Positions 47,308-59,049 of a stretch of 64,000 nt of DNA are shown in pieces. The position numbers were made by a program, and so were the translations under genes. The stretch's first letter is position 1, and every line of letters starts with the position of its first letter. The notes under the pieces were generated by a model that had not been told where the DNA came from, made no database searches, and was given only the letters and a program-made list of their open reading frames with translations. Source of the stretch: Branchiostoma floridae (lineage: Eukaryota; Chordata; Leptocardii; Amphioxiformes; Branchiostomatidae); NCBI RefSeq assembly GCF_000003815.2, contig NC_049979.1:7978217-8042216 (forward strand). The letters run 5' to 3'.

Positions 47308-50300
47308 ATGAATCCGGATTCGTCCGGCGGTGGGTACACGAAGGCCCGCTCGATGCAGCACCGGGACGCGCTCCTGCTGCTCGGGCAGCACCTGGCCTGG
47401 CGGGACGGGGACGTCGTGCTTGACGTTGGCTGTGGAACAGGGGAGATAGCAAGGTACGATTCATCTCCGGGGAGGTACTGAGGGATCATGAGATGTCACT
47501 GAGTTCCATGATTGTCTTGTCACTTTCTGATGCCGCACACTCTGTGAGACAGGCTGGTGAAAACTTATCAGGTAAGGCAGAAGATCTGAGACGGTCTGGC
47601 CGTCATGTTTAGTTTAGGTCAAGGCTTCCAATCTGGAGCTCATTCGGGCTTGCATTTGTCTATCGAGCTCGACGATGGGCATTTTTGAACCCAGGAAGCA
47701 ATGAATTTAAAAAGACAGGACGGGTTGCCTATTGTATGCTCGGTGAATGGCTGGGTCTATCATCTCTCGAATCAACGGCATCTGTTTTTCGGCACTGGTA
47801 AGTTAGTTGCTCAGGCCTACTGGAACAGATTTATTGCCATCAGCACTGAACGCATCACGAACAAAGCATCGCAATAAACCAGTCGAGTTCCCTCAAATGT
47901 AGATGGATAGGTAACCACACGCACATCATTGCGATTGGCAGTTGAGGCAAATATGTTTTGGGCAATGTTTCTAAATCATCATCATAATAGGTGTAATTTC
48001 AATCCTCGCTATAACAGTGTCATTGCAATATTTTTCTTGTACAGGTAGGAGTGAAATATTCAATTATGTTGCAATAACAGGAGAGGCGCGCAGTCAGCTA
48101 GCTCTCGGGTATGATGGATGTTGTGCAGTGGGGGAATGGTCTCCCCTGCAGACCTTTCACTGCTTTGTCTCCATTCATCCGGTCTACGGGAGAGAGGCCT
48201 CTATTTGGGCCGGCTCATCTTCAAGTGATTTCCATTGTGATTTGCGGCGTCCCATTCTCTATGCAAGGCTGATGCTCGTAATGGTAGACTGTGCTTTATC
48301 ACCCGTACTCTTGTGGGAAATCAGTTATTCCATCATGCCGTGATATACGTTTAGTAGTGGGAAATAACTGGCGACTGCAAATCCAATAACGATCAACATT
48401 ACTACTGTTTTGGTTCCCGGTAAAAGACGCGTTCGCTATGGCGTGCAGTCTAGGTGATATTTGGCGGAATGTTTCAGCGAGTGATAAATTAAATCATTTG
48501 TATTCGTGCAGAAGTGTCCGGTACAATCAAGTCACAACAGTTAAAAACATTACAATCGAACCTCGCATGATGCGATTAAGAAATTACAGTTTGTCTAATC
48601 CCTAAGAGACAACGGAATACAGTTATGGTCCTTAACGTTGTTACAAGCCGCCAGAGGAAAAAGCCTCTTACAGAGAAAATTCTACAAACTGTAGATCATT
48701 AAGTTTTTATAACGATGTTAAACACTAAGCCTTCCGCATGTGTCTCCATGGTAGCTAAAGCTCTCATCGCATCACGAATTTTCATGACCTTGGATCGCCC
48801 CTGGCGGGATGTTTATGATGTTATCTACAATAATGATGTCTACCTGTCCTGTGGTGCAAGACAAAATAAGGGCTTGCTTGCTGAGGCCACGTTGATGTTG
48901 TGAGTTTTCTCTGGGTGTTTTACGGAGTTGGTTGAATATTTCAGTAACGACACTTTGAAAGTGGCGTACGGAGCACCTTTTTCACGCCACCATACTGCTC
49001 TTCGTCGGCACCAACGTTCTCCCCAAAGAAAATAAAGGTATCGCTAGATGATAATGTTTGTCACGTCAGTCCCGTAACGCGTATACGTTATGTTCAACAT
49101 AGTTTATAATTTAGAACGTCCTGTTGCAGCGTTGCATCAACCACAACGGTCTGAGATTTGATGTACAAACATGGCGCTATCATTCTATATTTATTGCAAA
49201 AAGAAAAGACGGCAAGACATGATGACAGAACATTAAGAATAGAGTACTCTATTGAATTATTTTGCATGCCATTAGACACATCGCAGATCGGAAGGAGGTC
49301 GCGACAGTGGTGGGGCTGGACATTTCCAAGGACATGGTCAACTTTGCCACCTCCAGCAACACGGCGGAGAAAGCCTCTTTCCACGTGCTGGATATCCAGG
49401 ACGAGTCTGGCATCAGGGAGGACTGGCGGGGGAAGTTTACAAAGGCCGTCAGCTTTCACACTGTGCACTGGATACCGAACAAGGAAAGGTTTCTGGCGAA
49501 TGTTCACATGTGTTTGGAGAAAGGTGAGTAATATGATGTGTAGGTAGAAAGATATTTTTATACTTTTTCTCATCTCAGAAGAATCAATTTGTCTTTTAAG
49601 AAATGAGATATTGGGGAAATACTGGTGTAAAGATGATGATCTTTATTTGCTCTCTGCCGCCAATGGGCCATAGCAATGTAACATAGACATAGACATAGAC
49701 TCAACAAAACAATGAAATACTTGTTGATGATCGATGGGAACAGAAACTGATCCGTATTCCCAGCTTCCGGAGAGCGGTCAGCCGCGACCGGAGTAAAGTG
49801 CTGGCGCGTCCGTGGGCGATGTCCTTGGTGCTGAAACGGAGATCCCTTAAGCCAAGGGCACAACCCGCCGTACGTGCAATTTGTCCGTACGTTTTTTTTT
49901 GGGAGGCCACGTCCGCCACGTATTTCTGAAAACGTTCAGGCGGCGCGTCGCCCGTGCTGGCACGTACGGGGGCGAATCCGCAGCCCGATGGCACACAAAG
50001 TTTGCATGCACGTAAAGTTCTACGGCGTGTCTGTGTGCTCCCAAATCCGTCGGATTCCCTACGAGTTCGTACGGAGGCGGTACTTACCACTTACGGATCC
50101 CAAAAGATTGCCCACGTTTTGGCACGTAGACAGTCTGGATGCATAAAAAGCGCGTGCCCGTTTACCGCAAAGGAAAAAAAGAGCGGTAGCGGTGAAATGT
50201 AAAATCTGAAGAAAAAAAACAACTTCGTCGCCAGATAGCGAAACAGACTTCTTGGTATCAAACATTTGCTATAAAGTGAAACAATCGCAGGTTAGTCACG

Positions 50301-50739
50301 TAAGTTTGACATGTGTCCGTTTTTGCCACATGCAGGTGGGGAACTCCTCTTCAACTTGTTCGCAGGGGTCCCAGCGATCAAGGTGGCGCGTGACATCAAA
50401 CACCACCCCAAGTGGCGGGAATATCTGACGGACTACGCGCTGCAGTTATACGAGTGGCCAAAAGGGGACGTTGCTGGCATGTCACACCTGCTGGAGGAGT
50501 GCGGCTTCGAGGTGGTGACGTGCGAGGTTCACACTCTCACCTTCAAGCTCGATTCCTTGGAAAAAGAAAAGGCTTTCTCTCGCCCACTTCTAGGACATCT
50601 ACAGTACATTCCCGAGGAAAAGCAGGACGACTTTCTGGAGGATGCCATCAGTATGGCTCGTGAGTTGTACCAGAAAGACGAAGAGGGACGAGTTGCTTGG
50701 GAGATGCCTCAAATCGTGGTGCACGCGCGGAAGTTGTAG
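47308..50739 (+). CDS. SAM-dependent methyltransferase, JHAMT-like group
   Basis: Three exons (47308-47453, 49276-49523, 50336-50739) join in phase into 265 residues. Motif I of class I methyltransferases is at residues 36-49 (VVLDVGCGTGEIAR). The acidic end of beta 2 follows (VVGLDISKDMV), then FHVLDIQDES and a FHTVHWIPNKERFLANVHM tract. The C-terminal exon carries GELLFNLFAG and ends QIVVHARKL. This layout and length fit the family annotated as juvenile hormone acid methyltransferase-like in deuterostomes. The true substrate is unknown, since these animals are not known to make juvenile hormone. I chose the ATG at 47308; the frame is open further upstream to 47230 without a better ATG. No signal peptide; cytosolic by inference. 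The second intron contains a CpG- and TACG-rich block (about 49850-50110). Confidence 0.88.
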
Positions 50740-52733
50740 GCGTCTTTTGGGCGAGTGTCCTGCGGTTAGGTTTCGTTAGGTAGTCACACTACCTAAAAAA
50801 ACAAACTCGTGCAACCTACAGATATCGCTATTCCTCAAAGGAAGACTTCTGGCGAGATGCTCATGATGAAGATTCAACACACCGCTTATCATAATAAGCG
50901 CATTCATACTTATCAAATGTATCAAAGCCCATACCGCCAAGTTGCCTTTAACATGTACTGTTATTAAGACCTACGATCACAGCAAAGACTCATCTCAAAG
51001 GTACAAAACGAGTTTCATGACTGGATTTCGTGTGCACAGAGATGATCTGTGGTAAGTCTGACTGGCTCCAACACGCAGTTTTCACTCTCAAGCTACATTA
51101 TTTATACTCTGAACAAAACCAGCACGGATGTTTTTCATCAAAGTGTAAGGACTTTTGACACATTTATTGGTGTACAGAATGTACATATTTATCGATAATG
51201 AAAATAACGTATTTGAGTTTTGATACCACAATGACGTCATCATTGGATACAGCGCAAAGTCGCCTTTGTAAAGTAACCTAATAGATGGCAGACTAAATAG
51301 ATTAGACAATCACAGAAATAGTATTTCATTGCCCAACTCTTTTCAGTATAAACAGGTACTAGATCAAATGTTTGAATCATGTCAGTGATTCAAACTTTTT
51401 GACCCGGAGATCTTTTACTAAACTATTTCCCTATACCTGATTTGAAACATCAGTTATTGTTCCTGAAAGTTGACTTTTGTACTATTCAAAGATCAGTGTG
51501 CATTACATGGCCCCATCTCTCTTACATGGACAAGTTGGAGATGCCTTAATGTACAGCTGAATTAGGACTATCAAGATAGAAATGTTTACATCTTGTTGAA
51601 TATACTGCACTTCATGTATAAAACCATTGATATTGCAAAAGATAAATCTCTTCACACAATTCTTGTATCATGCTACATATAACTCAACACACAAATGATA
51701 AGCAGATCCCGGAGTCACAATGAAACATGGCTTCCCTGATCAACACTTGCACTGCACTTCTAACAGAGCACTTAGCACTGACACCCACACATGAGAACTA
51801 CTTAGTATATATCTATATCGCTGCAATGTTTGCTGCAAAATCAAAGTATTTTACACACTTAGGTGCTTTCAAGACAGATTAAAAATCACAATTGTGTTGT
51901 AAAGTGCAACTTATACTTATTGTGCGCCCCACTTTGTACTGTGGTCAATATAACACTACATGTAACATATCTTCTGTTCAACTTATCAATTATACAGCTA
52001 TATTGCACCAAATCACCCTGGTAGATGGTAATATCCAAAATATACATTATAATCAGCACAGATTGATAAAACAGGTCAGTTGTGGCTGTTGAATGCTGCG
52101 TATCTCAGGGCCTGCTGTTGCCATCTTTACTGTTATGCAGATTCTACACTATTTGGTGGTTCTTGACAATGTGTCTGTTTGTACCTTTCCTTGAGGTAGT
52201 CCTGTGCATCTCCTTGACATCAATTACCCGGTATTGCAATATGTCTGATCAGTAAAATACTTGTTAACACAGCTGCAATCATGTTTTCGCTTTTGTAACC
52301 ACATGGAAGACAAAGGAAATTCCCTGAGGTTAGTCATGTAGTATCAAATACATTAGTCATGACACGAATCACAAATCTTAGAGTAACTCCGAGAAACACA
52401 TTTAAGCAACAATTCTAAATGAAGTCAGATACTAGTAGGTTCCTTTGCCATCATATCAATAGCCTTAGTCTTCAATATCTACAGTATAGAAACTGCACAT
52501 TTACATAGAATTTGCCGAGTATGAAAGTTTAAGTGGATCAGGTAAATTGTAGAGGGAATTTTGGCTGACAGCCTATCCACAATTAGCAACAAAAGGATTT
52601 TTCCACAAAATTCTACTGTTTTTTACTTCCGTCACCTACCCACCCACCAACCATGATCAGATGACTAAAACCTGTAGTCACCTTTCATTTAGTTACCTGT
52701 CAATCAAAGCTTGCAGTTATTACTGTTACAGTA
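50740..52733. other. Convergent region: 3' UTRs of methyltransferase and L2HGDH
   Basis: No gene was recognised. AATAAA on the minus strand at 51163-51168 is a candidate polyadenylation signal for L2HGDH, which would give a 3' UTR of about 1.6 kb. The rest is A/T-rich. Confidence 0.45.
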
Positions 52734-55700
52734 TTACAGTTCAAACTTGCTCTGGACCTCATCAGCGATCATTTTAGCGATGGCGAGAGACGAGGTAGCG
52801 GCAGGAGACGGGGCGTTCCTGACGTGTAACATCCGACTGCCCAGCTCTCCGACTCCGCCGTCAAACACAAAGTCATCCACCAGCTGCCCCTCCTCATCTA
52901 GCGCCTGGGCACGCACTCCTGATGGGCCCCTGGGGAATACATGCAGTACTGTGAGCTGTGGTTTAGAGTGGGTTAGAAAATATACTGATATAGACTGAGT
53001 GAAATATCTAAGATTGGTGGGTAAGATTCACAACTTGTCTGGTAAGTGCACATTTTTACTGAGTGAATACTAGTAAATGTGAAAGTGATCTTGATCTGAT
53101 CTGATTCAGCTCACTGAAGCACTGTTTTTCTACTGGTTGTGACAGATAATACAGATGCTATGTACAATATTTACAGGTTTATTGTATGGGTGAAATTCCA
53201 CTAGCTCTTTTCCACAGGTACAATGAACCACGTCTTAACCTCCAATGTAAAGGACTGCGACTGTTTCCAATACCATGCAAGTTAAGTGATTGACAACAGC
53301 CGGGATTCAAACTCTTTGGTCCACAGGCAGTTTCACTAATGCATGCTACACTAGTGAGTGCTGTTGGTTTACAAGTTTTAGATGTCAAAAGTCATGTCAT
53401 AAAAAGTTGAGGAGAGCTGACCTGGTGACATCCTGCACCCTGAGTTCAGGCACATATCTCTGCAGCTTCTTGACCTGAGCTGCCATGTTGAATCCTCTCC
53501 AAAGCTCCCCCACGCCAAACTGCCAGTGTTTGTACACCAGTTTACGCAGACCCCTGAAAACCAATGGCACACATAACACTAACAGCAGGAAGCAAGGATA
53601 ATCTACAAAATACCCCACCACAGAAATAAAGATTACCAGTGAAAGAAAGGGATAAGGAATGCGTGCAAAAAAGTATAGGAAAACTTCTGGTGTGTTGGTA
53701 CCATGATTTGCAAAATCTGCAATAAAAATCTATCTGCCAGTTAAGCAAGCTGTGTACTACTGCTACAAAACTACAGAAAACTTCTTTAATGTCTTCACAC
53801 AACATACTTGAATGCTACAGCATCTAACGTGTCAGTCAGATCAAAATCCAGCATCTTGTAGCCCTCCCTCTTGAAGACTAACACAGCGTTTGGACCGAGC
53901 AACACGTTTCCATCCAGACGGGGGGTGAAGTGTACACCGAGCCATGGGAACCGGGGGTTAGGCACCTGGAAAGGGAGCTCTTATAAAGTTCCACATCCTT
54001 ACACCCAGAAATGCACTCAGTTAGACCAGACCAAGTTTGCTACTTGTTTCATTGACTTTCGAGATATAGGAGCATTTGTACATGTTTATACTGAGCTGAC
54101 AGAAACAGTTGTTACTGTAGCTGAGACACCTGTAATGATACTGGACAAGGAGAAATGTTTGTTTGGATTTATTTTTGTGGTTGTACGAGAATTAAGTACA
54201 TACATGTAGACAATGTCAGCAGCAGTTGAAACGGTCATGCAGGGTTTTGCTGTTAAAGGGGTAATGTTCGTGATGGTTACTGCAAACAATGCAAGCCTAG
54301 AACCACCACAAACACTTCCCCTTTCTCAGAGTAGGCATACAAAAAGTCAAGATATATCAAGTCATAAGATTAGGACAGATGCATCCAAGAAAGAAGCAAC
54401 CAAGCTCAGTCTGGTCTACCTGTAGAAAAGTCATCACTAATACTTACTTGAAGCCTAGAGCATCTACAGTATCTTTAAGGTTGAAGTCCAGCAGTTTATA
54501 ACCTTCTCTCTTGAAAGCGAGGACAGCGTTTGGCCCGAGCCACATGCTACCGTCCATCCTCGGTGTGAAGTGGACACCCAGGAAGGGGAAGGCAGGGTTG
54601 GGAACCTTGGCAGGGTTGCAATGATTTGTCATGATAAGCAAAAAAAAACAGAAAGAAAAGAAGATTTCAAACAGAGAGAAGAAAAAGTGTTTTGAAAACA
54701 AATTATGATTATGGTACTTGGATGATGATGTTAATCAAGTAATTCAATCAATCAATCAATCAGTCAATCAAATAAATTAAGTAAAGCAAGTAAAAATCAA
54801 GCAAGAAGAGTGGGGGAGCATACCCTAGGTAGCCTTAATCAAAATGAAGACAACCTATAGACAGGATTTGAACACAACCTATAGTCAGGAAGCAATACAT
54901 TCATCTCACAATGTTATTGGCCTGGAAAACATTTGAGGTCCCCATCATGTGTTTGAATCCTGTGACTGGGACTCTCCTATGGCACACTTACAGGGTAGAT
55001 GTTGCCCTTAACCAGGTGGCACTTCTCAGGCTTCAGCAGCAGGTAGTCCCCGCGGAAACCCACAATCTTCGGCACGCTGCTGCAGCCGGACTTCTCCGCC
55101 AGTCTGTCTGAGTAAAGGCCTCCGCAGGACAGCACATACCTCGCACTGACTGTTTGCTGAGAGATGATAGTGACATACTCACTTAAGTACGTTAACAAGA
55201 AAACAATTTGCTACTCTCCAGGCTCCTCTACAGGAAAGAAAATGAAAAGAATTGCAGTCACCACTAGGGAAACGATAGAATGATATTAAAGACCACAAAA
55301 AAGCAAAACCCCTCATATGAAACCTCTGCTTAGAGAGTAAGAATTTGTCACCCTCTGAAATCATTTACAAGCCNNNNNNNNNNNNNNNNNNNNNNNNNNN
55401 NNNNNNNNNNNNNNNNNNNNNNNNNNNNNNNNNNNNNNNNNNNNNNNNNNNNNNNNNNNNNNNNNNNNNNNNNCTCATGACCGGACTATCCATCGATGTA
55501 ATTTTGAAGTCTGTTACCTCAAACTCAGTAAAAACCTGCCCCCCACTCTGCTGAAAGTTCCTGCCGTATGACCTTGCCACCACACCCCAGTCCACTATTC
55601 CAGTGTTAGGGGAGTCCAGAGCTTTTACCCCCTGGAATACAAAGTTGCAAAAGAACAACAGCTTTGTAACACATCTCTGTGAATCATGCATGGTAAGCTA

Positions 55701-56822
55701 AGCTTCACTTTCTCAATGTATCCAACAGTTGTTTGTATTCCATTTTTCTTCCTGACAATTTCTGCTATAAGCCATACAAGTTTTGTGCATGGATAGCTAG
55801 TGTGACCCTTAGCAGTCAGTCAGTCATAGTCATACGGTGTATTACAGCACTGTTGGGGTTATACCGCCCCTTACAGGGTGGAATGCCCTTTCTTAGCTGA
55901 ATACAAGACAGGGATGCACCAGGTCTCCCTTCGCAGAAGGTTTGAAAGGGTGCAAAAGTTTCAAAGAATTTGTGAGATCCAATCTTAATTCATGAGATCC
56001 AGCAGCAGTGCATAGGATACAACAGATGGGTATGCTTGCACAAATGCAGACCCACCCGACAGTGAGGCTCCATCTCCCTGATCTCCTGTGCCCCGATGAT
56101 GCGGAGTCCCTTCACACCGTTCTGCTGCCCTCGTTCATACAGCTTCTCCAGCCTGGGCACCTCCTCCTGATCCACCGCTACTATCAGCTGGAAGGGCAAA
56201 AAAATGGTCAGCTCTTACAGTGGTAAATGATGTCACATCTTTGTTTTGTATGCTAGTTTAGTAACAACGAGACAGAACTATGTATTGCCATTTTCTTATC
56301 CTGAACATGTACAATGTATATTCATCATCAATGTATATTCCCTTCAATTCTTTCTCCTGATCATCTTTAGCTCCATTGAGGTCATCCAGCTTATACTTAT
56401 AGCATGGTGTAGCTATGTTACACTTGGTATTTTGTGTTCTTAGAAACTACACAACACACAATGAAAGTTAGGTAACAAGAATTAAAGTTATTCATACAGA
56501 TATCCAGTAATTGACAAAAGAAAAAGGATGCTATCTGAAACGTCTAATACTGAGTATAAAACCTATCCAGTTGCTTTAGTAACTTTTGTACTGTGTTGAA
56601 TGATGACAGTTCAGACCAAAATTATGGCTTCTGACAACATGTGCATTGTACTTGGCTCAAGATAACCAACCTTTCCTGTCTTCTTGTATGGAATGTTGTT
56701 TTCATCGCAGTACTTGTAGGCCAGGTCCAGCCCCTCCACACACAGCCGTGCCTTCAGGGAGCCGGGTGTGTAGTAGATGCCGCTGTGGATCACTCCACTG
56801 TTGTGCCCACTCTGATGAGATG
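52734..56822 (-). CDS. L2HGDH: L2HGDH, L-2-hydroxyglutarate dehydrogenase (N-terminal exon(s) not found)
   Basis: This mitochondrial FAD enzyme oxidises the metabolic by-product L-2-hydroxyglutarate to 2-oxoglutarate. Exons in transcript order: 56822-56671, 56187-56056, 55631 to at least 55474 (runs into the gap), 55149-54992, then either 54605-54448 or 53965-53808, then 53553-53422 and 52929-52734. Visible blocks are [79 protein letters not shown] and [13 protein letters not shown]. Phases agree throughout. The FAD-binding GGGIVG exon and transit peptide are missing; they are probably in the 58620-58900 gap or beyond the window. The end of the third listed exon is lost in the 55374-55473 gap. 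The striking feature is a duplicated exon, listed separately. Confidence 0.94.
53808..53965 (-). other. L2HGDH: L2HGDH alternative exon, version B (downstream)
   Basis: 158 bp, with an AG acceptor (cag|gtgcctaac) and GT donor (aa|gtatgt). It encodes [20 protein letters not shown] and continues [20 protein letters not shown]. It starts in phase 0 and ends two bases into a codon, exactly like version A. Invariant stretches GVHFTPR, GPNAVL and FKREGYK are kept, so it looks functional. Substitutions relative to A include Met to Leu, Ser-Met-Trp to Asn-Val-Leu, and the last 15 residues. Confidence 0.9.
54448..54605 (-). other. L2HGDH: L2HGDH alternative exon, version A (upstream)
   Basis: 158 bp, with an AG acceptor (aag|gttcccaac) and GT donor (aa|gtaagt). 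It encodes [20 protein letters not shown] and continues [20 protein letters not shown]. It is closer to the vertebrate sequence (RMDGS-W) than version B. A 482-bp intron separates it from B. Because each exon is 2 mod 3 in length, splicing both would shift the downstream frame. Confidence 0.9.
54745..54772. repeat. Microsatellite (TCAA)n
   Basis: CAATCAATCAATCAATCAGT and neighbours form a short tetranucleotide repeat in an L2HGDH intron. Confidence 0.8.
55374..55473. other. Assembly gap (100 N)
   Basis: One hundred unresolved bases. The gap removes the 3' part of an L2HGDH exon that begins at 55631. Confidence 0.99.
55840..55900 (-). repeat. Fragment of the 10686-10915 retroposon family
   Basis: On the minus strand it reads CCTGTAAGGGGCGGTATAAC, matching ataaggggcggtataacc in the copy near 10780. 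Only the central part is present. Confidence 0.5.
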
Positions 56823-57259
56823 CTGTGGACAGAAGATTTCATTATGTCTTCCCTGAGAAAACTAACAGTACTGAAATGTGACTGTCAGTAACTAAACAGT
56901 TACTGACAGCTATATTTCAGTAACATTTCAGTAAATAAGGACTACTGCCTCTTGAGTCTTCTGTAATATTACTGACAAGTACTTATGGCTTCTTAGTTCT
57001 TATTACTGATTTCTTATGGTTGTTTACTGTTGGTTCATTGGAACAATGTTTGTTGGCTGACCCAACAATGCAGATCCATCAATAGTATTGACAATAATCA
57101 TAACTTCATTTTGAATGCAACATATGCCAAGACAATGTTTTTTATCTAATGTTACACCTAGTGCTGATCCTTGTGTATCCGGCTGTCTGAATCCAGCTGA
57201 CATAACTAATGGTCTGCTACTGATCCATTACTGAAAATATCTGCATATTTTGTGAAATA
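56823..57259. other. Intron or upstream region of L2HGDH
   Basis: A/T-rich, no exon recognised. The first listed L2HGDH exon begins with two bases of a split codon, so an upstream exon must exist, but no GGGIVG-coding exon is seen in the readable sequence here. Confidence 0.6.
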
Positions 57260-57475
57260 GCTACGGCCGCGTGGCGCCTAGGTACACCCGATCCCTCGAT
57301 CTCGGAAGTTAAGCAACGCGCGGTCCAGACAGCTCTTGGATGGGAGACCCCCAACCAAGGACGACCGGATTGCTGTAGCCTCACAAAACTTTCCACGAAA
57401 TCGTACTTCCGGGAGGGACGTAAAACGGGGGTCCCGTGCTCGAGGAGGTGCCTCGACCACGTTAAACAGCCTCAT
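57260..57475 (+). repeat. 5S rRNA-derived sequence with SINE-like tail
   Basis: 57260-57380 (121 bp) has the length and order of a 5S rRNA gene. It begins GCTACGGCC, has GATCTCGGAAGTTAAGCAAC (box A region) and CTTGGATGGGAGACC (box C region), and ends GCTGTAGCC, which pairs with the start. Many bases differ from normal 5S. It is followed by CTTCCGGGAGGGACGTAAAA, a short hairpin (gctcgaggaggtgcctcga) and CCACGTTAAACAGCCTC, which resemble the body and tail of 5S-derived SINEs (SINE3/Deu type). I read it as a SINE or retro-pseudogene rather than a working 5S gene. Confidence 0.7.
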
Positions 57476-58556
57476 TAACGGGAGGGGGCCATACTTCGAC
57501 AGGGGTCCAAATTTCGACAGGTTTTAAAAATCATTGTTGCGGAGAAATGCATAGATGCCTGCACATGAGAAGTACACTAGCTGTAGACTAAACCTTGTTG
57601 TAAATAACTACAAAGACGGGGTATGTGTCGAAGTTAGCAAGTCCCACAGATAACGATTGAAAAACTTGCTCAAGTTTGACGCCTTCCGTGCAAGTTGACG
57701 AGCGAACGTATCGAGACCATGGCCCGGGAAACTCTTGAATTATTCTTCGCAAAATACGACATGTGAAAAAATACCACCACACATGATGTTTATTAGCCTT
57801 CCGAAAAATAATACCTGTGTTCTGTTCTGCCTTTAACTGGGTTGGATAAACGGAGCTAAAATGATGCCACAATGTTCACGCAGTCGGGGCCCCGCCATTT
57901 TACTATCACGCACGAAGGCGGGCGAGCGATGCTCAACACGATGAACTCAGTCAACCCGTCCGTCGAGCGACAAACATTAAAGAAAAATCGATCCCTACCG
58001 ACTAAAAAATCCTGTAGCCATTGCTGCTGCCAAAAGACAGGATGAAAAGGCGACCAAGGAAGCCGAAAAGCGAAAATGCCATCACAGTACAACGTAACAA
58101 TGCGCTGCCGTTTTGCGGCAAGTTGGTCTCACCGTGAGAGGTAAACGTTTTAACACACCGTATTTGAGTAAGTCGCGTAATACAAAATATGACCCATATA
58201 TGGTACAAAAAAATTATAATGAAGACTTTTAGTGCTATTCTATTTGCATAGGTTGTTTAAAAATGCACGGCGATGGTCTGGTTGTTACTATGTCGGAGTT
58301 TGGACCCCTTTTTTGTGTTGGAACGTTCTGCTAGGACGCAAGCCGAAAACCTGCCATAAGTTTCGTGCGCTGTCAAAGTACAGTGCGGAACGCTACTGTT
58401 AAATGAAATATATATCTGTACAGCTTCAATAACAGTTATATGGATGTATACAAGATCTTAACTTGTTTTTGATGAGTTCACTGTAAAATGTACATTGACA
58501 AAAGCCATGCGCATCCGCACTTAGAACGGGTGTCGAAGTATGGCCCCCTCCCGTTA
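57476..58556. mobile_element. DNA transposon-like element: 26-bp perfect TIRs, 5-bp target duplication CTCAT
   Basis: The left end TAACGGGAGGGGGCCATACT followed by tcgaca (57476-57501) is the exact complement of 58531-58556. CTCAT flanks both ends (57471-57475 and 58557-58561). A second internal inverted pair (ggggtccaaatttcgaca near 57503, and ggagtttggacccc near 58294) adds subterminal symmetry. The element is 1081 bp. Two minus-strand ORFs (about 95 and 79 codons) show no recognised transposase motif, so it is probably non-autonomous. It inserted in the tail of the 5S-derived repeat. Confidence 0.85.
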
Positions 58557-58619
58557 CTCATAATTAGGGTACCTACTGGCTGGCAAAATACAACTGGTGA
58601 TTACTAATAGCTGATAACT

Positions 58620-58900
58620 NNNNNNNNNNNNNNNNNNNNNNNNNNNNNNNNNNNNNNNNNNNNNNNNNNNNNNNNNNNNNNNNNNNNNNNNNNNNNNNNN
58701 NNNNNNNNNNNNNNNNNNNNNNNNNNNNNNNNNNNNNNNNNNNNNNNNNNNNNNNNNNNNNNNNNNNNNNNNNNNNNNNNNNNNNNNNNNNNNNNNNNNN
58801 NNNNNNNNNNNNNNNNNNNNNNNNNNNNNNNNNNNNNNNNNNNNNNNNNNNNNNNNNNNNNNNNNNNNNNNNNNNNNNNNNNNNNNNNNNNNNNNNNNNN
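58620..58900. other. Assembly gap (281 N)
   Basis: 281 unresolved bases. It could hide the first L2HGDH exon; it also spawns meaningless long ORFs. Confidence 0.99.
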
Positions 58901-59049
58901 CGGCACAGACCCGGAAGACAATTTTTCCGTGAGCCGCCATATTTACAGGTTTGCGGTAGCAAAACCTGTTCTGTGTTTGTTGGCATTTATGGGCGCCGCC
59001 ATATTGTTTTACGGTGTATGACGGGAAGGGTGGCGCTGGCGCCATTTGG

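Noticed and set aside
48017-48343. 108-codon plus-strand ORF in the methyltransferase intron
   Set aside because: Not conserved-looking, no splice support, no family.
12769-52734. DHTKD1 and L2HGDH as a functional metabolic cluster
   Set aside because: Both handle mitochondrial 2-oxo/2-hydroxy dicarboxylates, but they lie 40 kb apart with unrelated genes between them and nothing shows co-regulation.
53808-54605. The two L2HGDH exons as an assembly duplication
   Set aside because: They differ at many nucleotides and amino acids, the introns around them are unrelated, and both keep reading frame and splice sites, so a simple assembly artefact is unlikely.
57260-57380. Calling this a working 5S rRNA gene
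   Set aside because: It differs from normal 5S at many positions, stands alone, and is followed by SINE-like sequence rather than a terminator T-run.
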